From positions 1 through 41,223 of the forward strand of contig CAMYJI010000020.1 of NCBI GenBank assembly GCA_947258545.1: a stretch of DNA of 41,223 nucleotides, read 5' to 3'. The notes beneath the pieces are model-generated. The model was not told the DNA's origin. It worked only from the letters and a program-made list of their open reading frames with translations, and did no database searches. Source of the DNA: an uncultured Ectothiorhodospiraceae bacterium (GTDB lineage Bacteria > Pseudomonadota > Gammaproteobacteria > UBA9214). Within the stretch, counting starts at the first letter, position 1. Each line of letters starts with the position of its first letter. Below are positions 34,484 through 41,223 of this stretch, piece by piece. A program made the position numbers and the translations under genes.

Positions 34484-34837
34484 CTAGACAGATCCATCCT
34501 TGATCCGAGCGACGAGCTTGTTCATTGAATGCGATAGATCCTCCCAGGCGTCTTCCAGTTCGTCCCTGAGGTGCTCCCATCCTTCCCCGCCTGATTTCTG
34601 CAGCGCTTCGAGTCGCGCTTCGGCGATAGTGATTCTCGCTTCCACCGCGCGCTGCGCACACTCCAGCTTCGTGCAGGGCTTGAGGCTTCCCGTTGCGACC
34701 GCGTGTCTGATCGCGGCTCTAACGCCATCGAATTTCGCCTTGGATTCAACGAGCTTTTTTCCCGCTGTTTCTGAGTAGGCGGTTTTCGCAGACACCAATC
34801 TGACATGGCGTGACGGACTCCCGGATTGGGCTGTCAT
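34484..34837 (-). CDS. Hypothetical coiled-coil protein
   Basis: A 117-residue soluble protein with no signal peptide. Residues about 20-110 are helical and charged, with heptad-like spacing (AQRAVEARITIAEARLEALQ and LRDELEDAWEDLSHSMNKLV). No named family is recognised. GGTAAG precedes the ATG. It follows the OmpA-family gene, itself rich in coiled coil, by 56 bases, and could act with the envelope protein, but this is a guess. Confidence 0.6.
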   Translation of the reverse strand: MTAQSGSPSRHVRLVSAKTAYSETAGKKLVESKAKFDGVRAAIRHAVATGSLKPCTKLECAQRAVEARITIAEARLEALQKSGGEGWEHLRDELEDAWEDLSHSMNKLVARIKDGSV

Positions 34838-34893
34838 CGGTCTTACCTCGGCCGTCGCGACCCGACGAAACGTCGGGCCACGACTACCAAGAA

Positions 34894-36348
34894 CTAATTG
34901 GTGTTAGCTGTTTGCACGCTGGTCTTTGGCCGGATCACGACGTCGATCCGTCGATTCTTGGCACGGCCCTCAACCGTTTCGTTGTTCGCGACGGGTCGCG
35001 ATTCGCCATATCCAACTGACTCTACGTCGGTCGCCGGAAGATCACGCATGTTTGCCAACAGGTATTTACGCACGGCTTCCGCTCGGGCCTGTGACAGCAC
35101 CAGGTTCGTGGCATCGCCACCGAAAGAATCCGTATGACCCTCAACCACGATGTGGCTGTCGGGAAAAACCCTGATTGCATCCTGGACTTTTCGCAGAAGC
35201 GAGAAATACTCAGTCTCAATCTGGGCGCTGCCGCTGGCGAAGACCAAGCCGATCGGCCGAATCAGAATGTTCTGCCCCTGCGTCAGAATCTGCGCTTCGT
35301 CTGTATTGAAGGTGCTCTCAATCTGTCGGAACTTGCGGCGCTGGGCTTCCTGTGCTGCAAGCCGGTTTGACTGGATGCCCAGTTCCTTCTCGAGTCGCTG
35401 AAGCTCATCCTCCAATGTGAAGATCTGGCTGCGTCGTTCGCTCAGCTCGTAAGATTCCTTCTGCAGTTCCTCGACGCGGCCAATAATTGCTTTCGTGGGC
35501 GCGTCAAATCCTTCGTCCAATTCAGCAACGAGATCCAGTGATCCGGCAATACTCACGATTGGCGCCTCATTGGCCAGCGCGAATTCCTCGAGACTAACGT
35601 CGCGATCACGCACGGGTTTCAGCTCGCGCGCCAGGTACATGGCGTGCTTGACTTCGTACTTCGCCTGGCGCGCAAGGCTGCGCGGCTCGTCGGTGTCGTA
35701 GCGATCCGTTGTCAAAGCGCTTTCGGCCTGATTAAGCAGCGCTTCAGCCTTGGCAAGCGTTTTCGGCGCATAACGATCGACCCGAGTCTCTTTTGCCTGT
35801 TTGATCAGGCGCCGCGTCTCATCGAGATAGTTCGCTTTAATAGCGCCGAGCTCGGCGTTGCGGAAGAGTTCCTCGGCATCCCTGGCGCGGGACTTCGCGG
35901 AGTTGACGTTGCCGTCTTCCAGGCGCCTGGCTGCCGATGCAAATTTTTCCTCGGCTTCGCGCCACTGGGCCGCAGCGAACGACTCTGCGTTCGCTGCTTC
36001 AGCGTCGTCACGCGCCTGGATAGCTGATGTCAGTGTGACATTGGCCAAGCGGGTTGCGTCTACGGCGTGGCGCAGCGCTTTGGCGGCATCGTCAAGATCT
36101 GACTTGATACTGTCGATGCTGCGGCCGCGCTGCAGTTTGTCTTCGGCTGAGCGATAGGATTTTGCGGCCTCTGCATAGCTTTTCGGCGCCAGGATATTGG
36201 CGCGGGCGTCATTTGCAGCCTTCAAAGCCTCGTCGGTCTGGGTAAACAATGTGTCACGCAGATCGTCCTGTGCCGCCGCAACCGTGACACCGGTGGTCAG
36301 CAGCAGAATCGCGGCCAGACGGCCGAACTGTCGAAAATAAATGCTCAT
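34894..36348 (-). CDS. OmpA-family protein with long coiled-coil N-terminus
   Basis: A 484-residue envelope protein. ATG 36348 is chosen because GGAGG lies 5 bases before it; an earlier in-frame ATG at 36369 lacks such a site. A signal peptide covers about residues 1-27 (ending VAAAQ). Residues about 30-210 are alanine-rich helices with repeated AxxxYxxAxxxL patterns, like DUF4398 proteins, and a second coiled coil covers about 275-340. The C-terminal OmpA domain (VVEGHTDSFGG, then LSQARAEAVRKYL) binds peptidoglycan. It should link the outer membrane to the cell wall. It is divergent from the LysR gene. Confidence 0.87.
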   Translation of the reverse strand: MSIYFRQFGRLAAILLLTTGVTVAAAQDDLRDTLFTQTDEALKAANDARANILAPKSYAEAAKSYRSAEDKLQRGRSIDSIKSDLDDAAKALRHAVDATRLANVTLTSAIQARDDAEAANAESFAAAQWREAEEKFASAARRLEDGNVNSAKSRARDAEELFRNAELGAIKANYLDETRRLIKQAKETRVDRYAPKTLAKAEALLNQAESALTTDRYDTDEPRSLARQAKYEVKHAMYLARELKPVRDRDVSLEEFALANEAPIVSIAGSLDLVAELDEGFDAPTKAIIGRVEELQKESYELSERRSQIFTLEDELQRLEKELGIQSNRLAAQEAQRRKFRQIESTFNTDEAQILTQGQNILIRPIGLVFASGSAQIETEYFSLLRKVQDAIRVFPDSHIVVEGHTDSFGGDATNLVLSQARAEAVRKYLLANMRDLPATDVESVGYGESRPVANNETVEGRAKNRRIDVVIRPKTSVQTANTN

Positions 36349-36450
36349 TTGAGCCTCCATTGGTGGCATACAACTCAGGCCCGGCCGGAGTTACCCGGCA
36401 GGCTGATGCCACTTTAGGGATACGTAATTAATAAAGCTAACTAAAAAAAC

Positions 36451-36479
36451 TTGCTAATTTAACAAAACAATCTTATAAA
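36451..36479 (+). promoter_or_regulatory. Promoter of the LysR gene, probably leaderless
   Basis: TTGCTA (36451-36456) and TATAAA (36474-36479) are separated by 17 bases. The ATG at 36485 is 6 bases after the -10 box, where transcription would start, and no Shine-Dalgarno is present. Confidence 0.55.
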
Positions 36480-36484
36480 TAGTC

Positions 36485-37324
36485 ATGGATCTTGAACTCC
36501 TGCGGACGTTTCTCGAGCTCAACCGGACTCGCCACTTCGGCCGTGCGGCGGAGGCTCTGTTTGTTACGCAGGCAGCGGTGAGCAGCCGGCTAAAGTCGCT
36601 CGAAGCTCAACTGGGCGTGACGCTGTTTGACCGCAGCACGCGGGAAATGCGCCTGACTCCGGAGGGCGGTCGACTAATTCGGCACTCCGAGAAGCTCATC
36701 GCCGCATGGCGCGCGGCACGCCAGGATGTCTCGCTGGCAGAAGCGAGCCAGCAATTGGTCATAGGCGGCAGCCTAAGACTTTGGGATGTCCTGTTGCAGC
36801 GGTGGCTGCATGATCTTCGGCGCAATTATCCCGATCTGGCAATCATTGCCGAGGCGCAGACACCTGACTTTCTGACTCGGAAGCTCATCGACGGCACGTT
36901 GGACGTGGCAATCTTGCTGGAACCTGCTCAGCTGGACATCATGCAGATTCGTGAGATCGCGACGGTGGAGTTCATTCTTGTATCAAGTGATAGCGGTTTA
37001 TCGGTCGAAAAGGCGCTTGAAGACAACTACGTTTTCGTCGACTGGGGTCTTTCGTTCGGGCTTGATCACCGCCGCACTTTTCCTGATGCTTCAGAGGCCA
37101 TTACCCGTGTCTCGCATGCCAAGATGGCGCTCGAATACATTAGCCTGATCGGCGGGAGTGCCTACCTGCCACGAAGAATGGTCGACAAAGACGTTGAGAT
37201 GGGGCTTTTGCACGAGGTAGTCGATGCGCCGACGTTCACGCGACAAGCCTACGCGACGTTTCCGGTGCGATCGGCCAGACTCGACTTGATTGAAAAAAGC
37301 CTCGAACTGGTACGTTCCGACTGA
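36485..37324 (+). CDS. LysR-family transcriptional regulator
   Basis: A 279-residue LysR regulator, slightly shorter than the usual 290-310. The N-terminal winged helix (residues 1-60, GRAAEALFVTQAAVSSRLKS) is typical, followed by the substrate-binding domain. The divergent OmpA-family gene is its most likely target by the common LysR layout, but this is inference. The mRNA seems to lack a leader. A tRNA-Arg 3' fragment starts 16 bases after the stop codon. Confidence 0.88.
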   Translation: MDLELLRTFLELNRTRHFGRAAEALFVTQAAVSSRLKSLEAQLGVTLFDRSTREMRLTPEGGRLIRHSEKLIAAWRAARQDVSLAEASQQLVIGGSLRLWDVLLQRWLHDLRRNYPDLAIIAEAQTPDFLTRKLIDGTLDVAILLEPAQLDIMQIREIATVEFILVSSDSGLSVEKALEDNYVFVDWGLSFGLDHRRTFPDASEAITRVSHAKMALEYISLIGGSAYLPRRMVDKDVEMGLLHEVVDAPTFTRQAYATFPVRSARLDLIEKSLELVRSD

Positions 37325-37340
37325 GGGCAGCGAGGAATCC

Positions 37341-37358
37341 ATCCTGTCGGGCGCGCCA
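37341..37358 (+). repeat. tRNA-Arg 3' fragment, copy 4
   Basis: ATCCTGTCGGGCGCGCCA is identical to the last 18 bases of copy 1 (5192-5209) and is followed by TTTTCT, close to the sequence after copy 3. No anticodon or T-loop part is kept. It lies in the 49-base gap between two convergent genes. Confidence 0.7.
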
Positions 37359-37373
37359 TTTTCTGAAATAGAC

Positions 37374-38399
37374 TCAGTGGGCTTTCCTGCCGACATGCCG
37401 GATCATTGCTTCAATCGCCTTACCGGTATTTACAGTGCGAATGATAATCTCAGGGTGTGCGGACGCGAATACACGAAAGACCTCATCGGCGAATCCCTGC
37501 CCCATACTCGTAACGTCACGCATGTCGAGCTCGATCTCGGAAAATCTGTCGAGGTTGTGCAGCAGTCGTTTGGCTTCCGAGCGGGATACATATTCACGCC
37601 GAAGCAGCTTCACGAGCACGCGGGTTTTCTCGAACTGATAGTCGTACTCTTCCGGCGCGAATTCGGCGAAAACATTTTCGAGGCGAGTTCGTGAGTCAAT
37701 GCCAATCTCGAACTGCACCCGGGTTCCTTTCAAAAAGCGCGGTTCAGAAACAAATACGTCATCGCGAAAGCGATCCCACTCGAGCTGCAGCCGATGGGAC
37801 CGGAGCACAAAACGATCGGCCGCCCGCGAAACGAAGAAGATGCCTTCACCGGAATGTGCATCGGGCTGTGTAGTCGTCTTGCCCTTGACCAGCTCGATCA
37901 TCGCCGCATGTTCGTCCTGAAGTTCGAACTTATCCGCGATCGAGTGAAATACGCCGATGCCGCGGTCTCTCACGGCAAAAAACAGGCGCGTGGCATCCAG
38001 CCGGACTTCGATCGTGCACTGATCGGCCATTGAATGATCGATGGCATTGTTCAGCATCTCGGTAAAAGCGTAGTGCACTATCGCCTCGACATTGTCAGCT
38101 AGCCTGGAGAGTGTGAGGACAATCGCAACGTCTTCATAAACGGTGGACTCGTCGAGGCCGGCAAGGTCAAGGTCGCGTCTCAGCCGGCGTTCCGGGGCCG
38201 CAGCCTCACGCGGGAAATACCTTGCTGCTCGCGTCGATCCCGTCTTGAATATCGCCCCGTCAGCGAGCAGCTGGCGCAAGTGCAGGCTGACCGCCTGCCG
38301 CGTGATGCCCAGGTGATCCGCGAGTTGCCGACTCGTTGCAGATCCTTTGTCGGCGATGAAGTCGCGAATCGCATCACGAGTCGACGGGTCTTTTGGCAT
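37374..38399 (-). CDS. HTH-GHKL ATPase-STAS-like fusion protein
   Basis: A 341-residue protein with three parts. Residues about 5-62 form a winged helix (TSRQLADHLGITRQAVSLHL). Residues about 100-215 form a GHKL ATPase: N-box E114-MLNNAIDH, G1 box D145-RGIG and G2 box HSGEGIF. Residues about 262-335 resemble the STAS-like DUF4325 domain (ELDMRDVTSMGQGFADEVF). GHKL and STAS parts normally sit on separate proteins of partner-switching systems (anti-sigma kinase and antagonist); here they are joined with a DNA-binding part. Direct repeats of ATACGCAAG lie upstream. Its target is unknown. Confidence 0.8.
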   Translation of the reverse strand: MPKDPSTRDAIRDFIADKGSATSRQLADHLGITRQAVSLHLRQLLADGAIFKTGSTRAARYFPREAAAPERRLRRDLDLAGLDESTVYEDVAIVLTLSRLADNVEAIVHYAFTEMLNNAIDHSMADQCTIEVRLDATRLFFAVRDRGIGVFHSIADKFELQDEHAAMIELVKGKTTTQPDAHSGEGIFFVSRAADRFVLRSHRLQLEWDRFRDDVFVSEPRFLKGTRVQFEIGIDSRTRLENVFAEFAPEEYDYQFEKTRVLVKLLRREYVSRSEAKRLLHNLDRFSEIELDMRDVTSMGQGFADEVFRVFASAHPEIIIRTVNTGKAIEAMIRHVGRKAH

Positions 38400-38417
38400 G
38401 TCGTTGATTGTAAATTG

Positions 38418-38492
38418 ATACGCAAGTTAATTAAATATTAATAGTAAAGAAATTTATCGGGTACAACCTGTGATTGTCAAGTAATACGCAAG
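38418..38492 (-). promoter_or_regulatory. Direct repeats upstream of the HTH-GHKL-STAS gene
   Basis: ATACGCAAG occurs at 38418-38426 and 38484-38492, 66 bases apart, in the AT-rich upstream region of the minus-strand gene. The HTH domain of the protein itself could bind here. No clear promoter can be fixed. The rest of 38500-38640 shows no gene. Confidence 0.35.
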
Positions 38493-38639
38493 AGTTGAAT
38501 AAAACGATAAAAGAAGGTCGGATTGCTCTGAAATCACACCAGGACGCCGGGATCACGATTCTCGAAAGGCAGGGCTCGCAGGCAGGGCACTTCGTCCTCT
38601 TCTGACGGAAGCCAGCAGATCCCGCCGCAGAAAACGGCC

Positions 38640-38666
38640 AAAAGAAAGCCCCCGACTGGCGGGGGC
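38640..38666 (-). terminator. Rho-independent terminator of the subtilase gene
   Basis: On the minus strand GCCCCCG (38666-38660) pairs with CGGGGGC (38654-38648) around a short loop, followed by TTTCTTTT. It starts 24 bases after the subtilase stop codon. Confidence 0.8.
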
Positions 38667-38689
38667 AAATCGCTTGGGCAAAGAGAGAA

Positions 38690-40468
38690 TTATTCCGGGT
38701 CGACCCAGGTGCTCATGGAGGCCATTTCGGACAGCGAGTCCGACCAGACGTTGCCGTCGGCCCACAAGTTGCCGTCGGTCCACGTGTAGCCATCCGACCA
38801 GATATTGCCGTCGGCCCAAAGGTTGCCGTCAGTCCAGAGGTTGCCGTCGACACCGAGGCCGTCGGTCCAGAGATACGGCTCGTTCCACGCGTAGCCATCA
38901 GACCAGAGATAACTGTCCGACCAGATGTTGCCATCCGCCCACAGGTTGCCGTCGGTCCAGGTATAGCCGGATTCCTTGGAGTCCAGATCATCGCCGCGCA
39001 GGTAATAGCTGCCGTCGGCGTCACGGTTGGCACGGCCGCCGAAGTGCTGGTAGCCGTCAATATCGTTGTCGATGTGCAGGCCGCGATTGGCGCAATCGAC
39101 GGTCTGGTTGAAAACGGCGGCGTGCGCGTCAACGAGGCCGGCGCCCTGCTGGAATACGCTGTAGGTGAGCGTCTGGTTTCCACCATTGCCGGTGACGGCC
39201 GGCCGCGCGGCCGACATGATCTTGCACTTGAGCGCATCGACCCCGTGCCAGGCTTCCGCCTGCAGCGCGAGCGCGGCGATGCCCGATACGACCGCCGTCG
39301 CCTGGGACGTGCCCGACATCTCGAAATACATGTCATGGACGTAATAGTCGGGGAAAGTCTCCGCGAGCGTCGAGCCGCCCTGTACCAGTCCGAGCACGTG
39401 GCCACCAGGCGCGACGACCTCCGGCTTGACGAATCCCTCGAATGTCGGGCCGGCCGACGAGAAGGTCGCCAGCGTATCGTCCGTCGGATCCTCGGGCGTG
39501 TAGTTATCCGTCATCGCCCCCACCGTCATGATGTAGGGCAGGTTGCCGGGTACGCCGATCGTCATCGCGTACGGGCCGCGGTTACCCGCGGATGCCACGA
39601 CGAAGATTTCTTTCTGCCACGCGACCATGACGGCCTGGTTGATCGGGTCGTCCCAGTACCACGAGCGGGGTTCTGCACTGAACGACAGGTTCATTACGCG
39701 AACCTTGTGTTTCTTGCGGTTCGCGACCACCCAGTCGATCGCGCGGATGACGTCGGCATACGTCCCGCGACCATTTTCGTCGAACGCCTGGACCGAGATC
39801 AGGTGGGCGCCCGGTGCGATGCCGTTGTAGAGACCATCCGCGGTCATCAGGCTGGAGACCGAAATGCTGGCGACGTGGGAGCCGTGGCCCGCCGGGTCGT
39901 CCCCGGATAGCGGGCTCGACGATTCCGAATCCGTGATCGCGTTGTACAATGCCTTGAGTCGCGTGTTGCCGGCGGTGTCGTAGCGAATACCGTCGTGTTT
40001 CCACAGGCCGGTGTCGAGGACGGCGATGCCGATGCCGGCGCCGGTGATGCCCATCGAGTGGAGGTCATCCGCATTGACGAGCTGAGCGTAATGAGTGTTG
40101 ATGGCGGTGTAATTTCCGCCTCCGTTGGTGCTGCCGCCACCCTTGCCACCACCGCCTTTAGCCGCGGTCTCAACGGTGCCGTTCTCATAGAAACGGAGTG
40201 CAAGGCCGCTTTCGCGGAGGTCCGCCAGCTGCCCGGCCGTCAGGGTTGCCGCAACGCCGGAGATGACACCGAGCTCATGCGTGATCTCGCCGCCGGAGCC
40301 CAGCACAGCCGCGCGCACGGTCTCCAGAGACTCGCCCCTGATGATGAACGACGCCGGCTGCAGCTCGGCGGTCAGCCCGTCCGTGCTCCGGTACTCCGTA
40401 GCCAGGAAGCTCAGGCCCGCGACAAGGGCCATTGCGGCCAGTAACGTAACGGTCGAACTGTGTTTCAT
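38690..40468 (-). CDS. Subtilisin-like S8 protease with hexapeptide-repeat tail
   Basis: A 592-residue secreted protease. ATG 40468 is chosen because AGGAG lies 9 bases upstream; an earlier in-frame start at 40501 is unsupported. Residues 1-24 look like a signal or membrane anchor, 37-100 like an inhibitor-type propeptide, and a Gly/Lys linker sits at 104-118. The catalytic residues are D152 (VLDTGLW), H195 (GHGSHVA) and S388 (SGTSQAT). The last 91 residues hold thirteen units of the form x-x-W-x-D-G (such as NLWADG, NIWSDG, YTWTDG). The tail has no known role. A second protease with the same tail type is encoded directly upstream. Confidence 0.88.
   Translation of the reverse strand: MKHSSTVTLLAAMALVAGLSFLATEYRSTDGLTAELQPASFIIRGESLETVRAAVLGSGGEITHELGVISGVAATLTAGQLADLRESGLALRFYENGTVETAAKGGGGKGGGSTNGGGNYTAINTHYAQLVNADDLHSMGITGAGIGIAVLDTGLWKHDGIRYDTAGNTRLKALYNAITDSESSSPLSGDDPAGHGSHVASISVSSLMTADGLYNGIAPGAHLISVQAFDENGRGTYADVIRAIDWVVANRKKHKVRVMNLSFSAEPRSWYWDDPINQAVMVAWQKEIFVVASAGNRGPYAMTIGVPGNLPYIMTVGAMTDNYTPEDPTDDTLATFSSAGPTFEGFVKPEVVAPGGHVLGLVQGGSTLAETFPDYYVHDMYFEMSGTSQATAVVSGIAALALQAEAWHGVDALKCKIMSAARPAVTGNGGNQTLTYSVFQQGAGLVDAHAAVFNQTVDCANRGLHIDNDIDGYQHFGGRANRDADGSYYLRGDDLDSKESGYTWTDGNLWADGNIWSDSYLWSDGYAWNEPYLWTDGLGVDGNLWTDGNLWADGNIWSDGYTWTDGNLWADGNVWSDSLSEMASMSTWVDPE
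38735..38965 (-). repeat. Coding repeat, x-x-W-x-D-G hexapeptides (diverged)
   Basis: Twelve hexapeptides and one pentapeptide in the C-terminal tail of the protease. Trp is at position 3 in all but the short unit, and Asp-Gly ends most units. The 18-base units have diverged, unlike those at 40671-40847. Confidence 0.85.
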
Positions 40469-40601
40469 CTTTACACGCTCCTGCAGGACGACACCATTCA
40501 ATCATGCCGGGGCAATTTTCGAGCGTGCGGGCGCGCCGGCCGCGCCGGCCGAAACTGTGAACTGGTTCACATAACAGTCGCGTTAAATCGGCCGGGTTGC
40601 C

Positions 40602-41223
40602 TCATTCATCGTCCGCGAGCTGCACGACGCTGCCCGCCGTATCGAAGAGGGGCTGGTCGCCGCTGACGGTATCCGCCCAGAGGTTGCCGTCGGCCCACAG
40701 GTTTCCGTCGGCCCACAGGTTGCCGTCGGCCCAGAGGTTTCCGTCAGCCCAGAGGTTGCCGTCAGCCCAGAGGTTGCCGTCGGCCCAGAGGTTGCCGTCG
40801 GCCCAGAGGTTTCCGTCAGCCCAGGTGTTGCCGTCGGCCCAGATATTCCCGGCCCCCCAGGTCGCATCGCCCCACAGGCTGGCGGTGTCCTCGATGAGCA
40901 GCACGGCGCCGTCCCCGGCCCGCGCCATCAGCGGTGACAGCGCATCGCCGGCGACCGCGCCCGTCTCATTTAGGGCTGCGTCAATGTCGAGAACGCCTGC
41001 GCCCACGGCGGTGGCATGATCCGCGAATTTGCGCGCCGAGCGCATCAGGCGAGCCTTGACCGTCGCCGGCGTCAGCGACGAATCCTTTTCCAGCATGAGC
41101 GCCACCGTGGCCGCCACCATGGGTGCCGCCATGCTGGTGCCGGACAGCTCCAGGTAATCGTCGTTACAGGAGCCGACATTGCAGGGCACGATGCGGTCGG
41201 GCAGGTCGGTGCGCAGTTTCGCC
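40602..41223 (-). CDS. Subtilisin-like S8 protease, C-terminal part (runs off the window)
   Basis: The 3' end of a second subtilase; 207 residues are visible and the frame stays open to the right edge, so the start, catalytic Asp and His lie outside. The catalytic serine region SGTSMAAPMVAATVALML is clear. After a linker, the tail holds ten units NxWADG, eight of which are NLWADG, then ends FDTAGSVVQLADDE. The tail is almost a perfect repeat, while the neighbouring protease has a diverged one. A GTG at 41189 is inside the gene and is not the start. The two genes are probably tandem duplicates that share a substrate or location. Confidence 0.88.
   Translation of the reverse strand, partial: AKLRTDLPDRIVPCNVGSCNDDYLELSGTSMAAPMVAATVALMLEKDSSLTPATVKARLMRSARKFADHATAVGAGVLDIDAALNETGAVAGDALSPLMARAGDGAVLLIEDTASLWGDATWGAGNIWADGNTWADGNLWADGNLWADGNLWADGNLWADGNLWADGNLWADGNLWADGNLWADTVSGDQPLFDTAGSVVQLADDE
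40671..40847 (-). repeat. Near-perfect 18-bp coding tandem repeat (NLWADG)
   Basis: About 9.8 copies of an 18-base unit encoding N-L-W-A-D-G, differing mainly at third codon positions. Such repeats can gain and lose copies by slippage or recombination without breaking the frame. Confidence 0.9.

Noticed and set aside
39044..39910. A 288-residue open frame on the plus strand inside the subtilase gene
   Set aside because: It is the antisense shadow of a GC-rich coding region with clear S8 protease motifs on the minus strand; its translation is Arg/Asp-rich without recognisable features.
40529..40553. GGGCGCGCC near 40530 as a fifth tRNA-Arg fragment
   Set aside because: The preceding ATCCTGTC is absent; it is a GC-rich run that also contains GGCCGCGCCGGCC.
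40671..40847. Regularly spaced 18-base repeats that could suggest a CRISPR array
   Set aside because: They are directly adjacent with no spacers and keep a coding frame (NLWADG).

Overview
The window looks like chromosomal DNA of a gammaproteobacterium, probably an environmental or marine one. The evidence is a FadE-type acyl-CoA dehydrogenase with an N-terminal membrane anchor, a RimK/RimB cluster, a TonB-dependent receptor, an mcl-type polyhydroxyalkanoate (PHA) synthase, and pieces of a proteobacterial tRNA-Arg(CCG). I cannot name the genus. No rRNA, intact tRNA, CRISPR array or integrase gene is visible.

Layout. Positions 1-1229 hold an IS30-family insertion sequence with both terminal inverted repeats. 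It is followed by a DUF1254/DUF1214 lipoprotein (1534-2967), a class II Fic protein on the minus strand (3497-4735), and a scar zone (4736-5667) with tRNA-Arg 3' fragments, a strong hairpin terminator and an IS3-like remnant. A catabolic region (5668-28566) follows, in two arms around a TetR gene. The minus-strand arm (15110 down to 5668) encodes a metal-dependent cyclase-type hydrolase, a cupin, an SDR, a sodium:solute symporter, two tiny membrane proteins, a second SDR, a 3-hydroxyacyl-CoA dehydrogenase, acetoacetyl-CoA synthetase, thiolase and an IclR regulator. The plus-strand arm (16443-28566) encodes a TonB-dependent receptor, a PhlG-like C-C hydrolase, a secreted sulfatase, an AlkK-like acyl-CoA ligase, a FadE-like dehydrogenase, PhaC, PhaZ and a MaoC (PhaJ-like) hydratase. 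Next come MscS, RimK, an aspartoacylase-like enzyme, RimB, two outer-membrane proteins, a coiled-coil protein and an OmpA-family protein (29137-36348, minus). The end holds a LysR gene, an HTH-GHKL-STAS fusion, and two subtilases with Trp-Ala-Asp-Gly hexapeptide tails; the last subtilase runs off the right edge.

How the genes may work together (inference). An outer-membrane receptor imports a large ligand. A sulfatase and a C-C bond hydrolase cut it to acyl fragments. The ligase, FadE-like dehydrogenase and MaoC hydratase turn these into (R)-3-hydroxyacyl-CoA, which PhaC stores as PHA and PhaZ recovers. The other arm takes up a smaller organic acid and converts beta-hydroxy or beta-keto acids through acetoacetyl-CoA to acetyl-CoA. 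Promoters and inverted repeats around the TetR gene suggest one control centre.

The least expected structure is a set of four same-strand fragments of the 3' end of tRNA-Arg(CCG), at 5165-5209, 5369-5387, 28910-29027 and 37341-37358. They lie between gene modules. Two of them are split at the T-loop by 72-80 nt inserts made of short hairpins, mostly closed by GNA triloops. The two inserts share their ends, and their first stems differ by compensatory changes.
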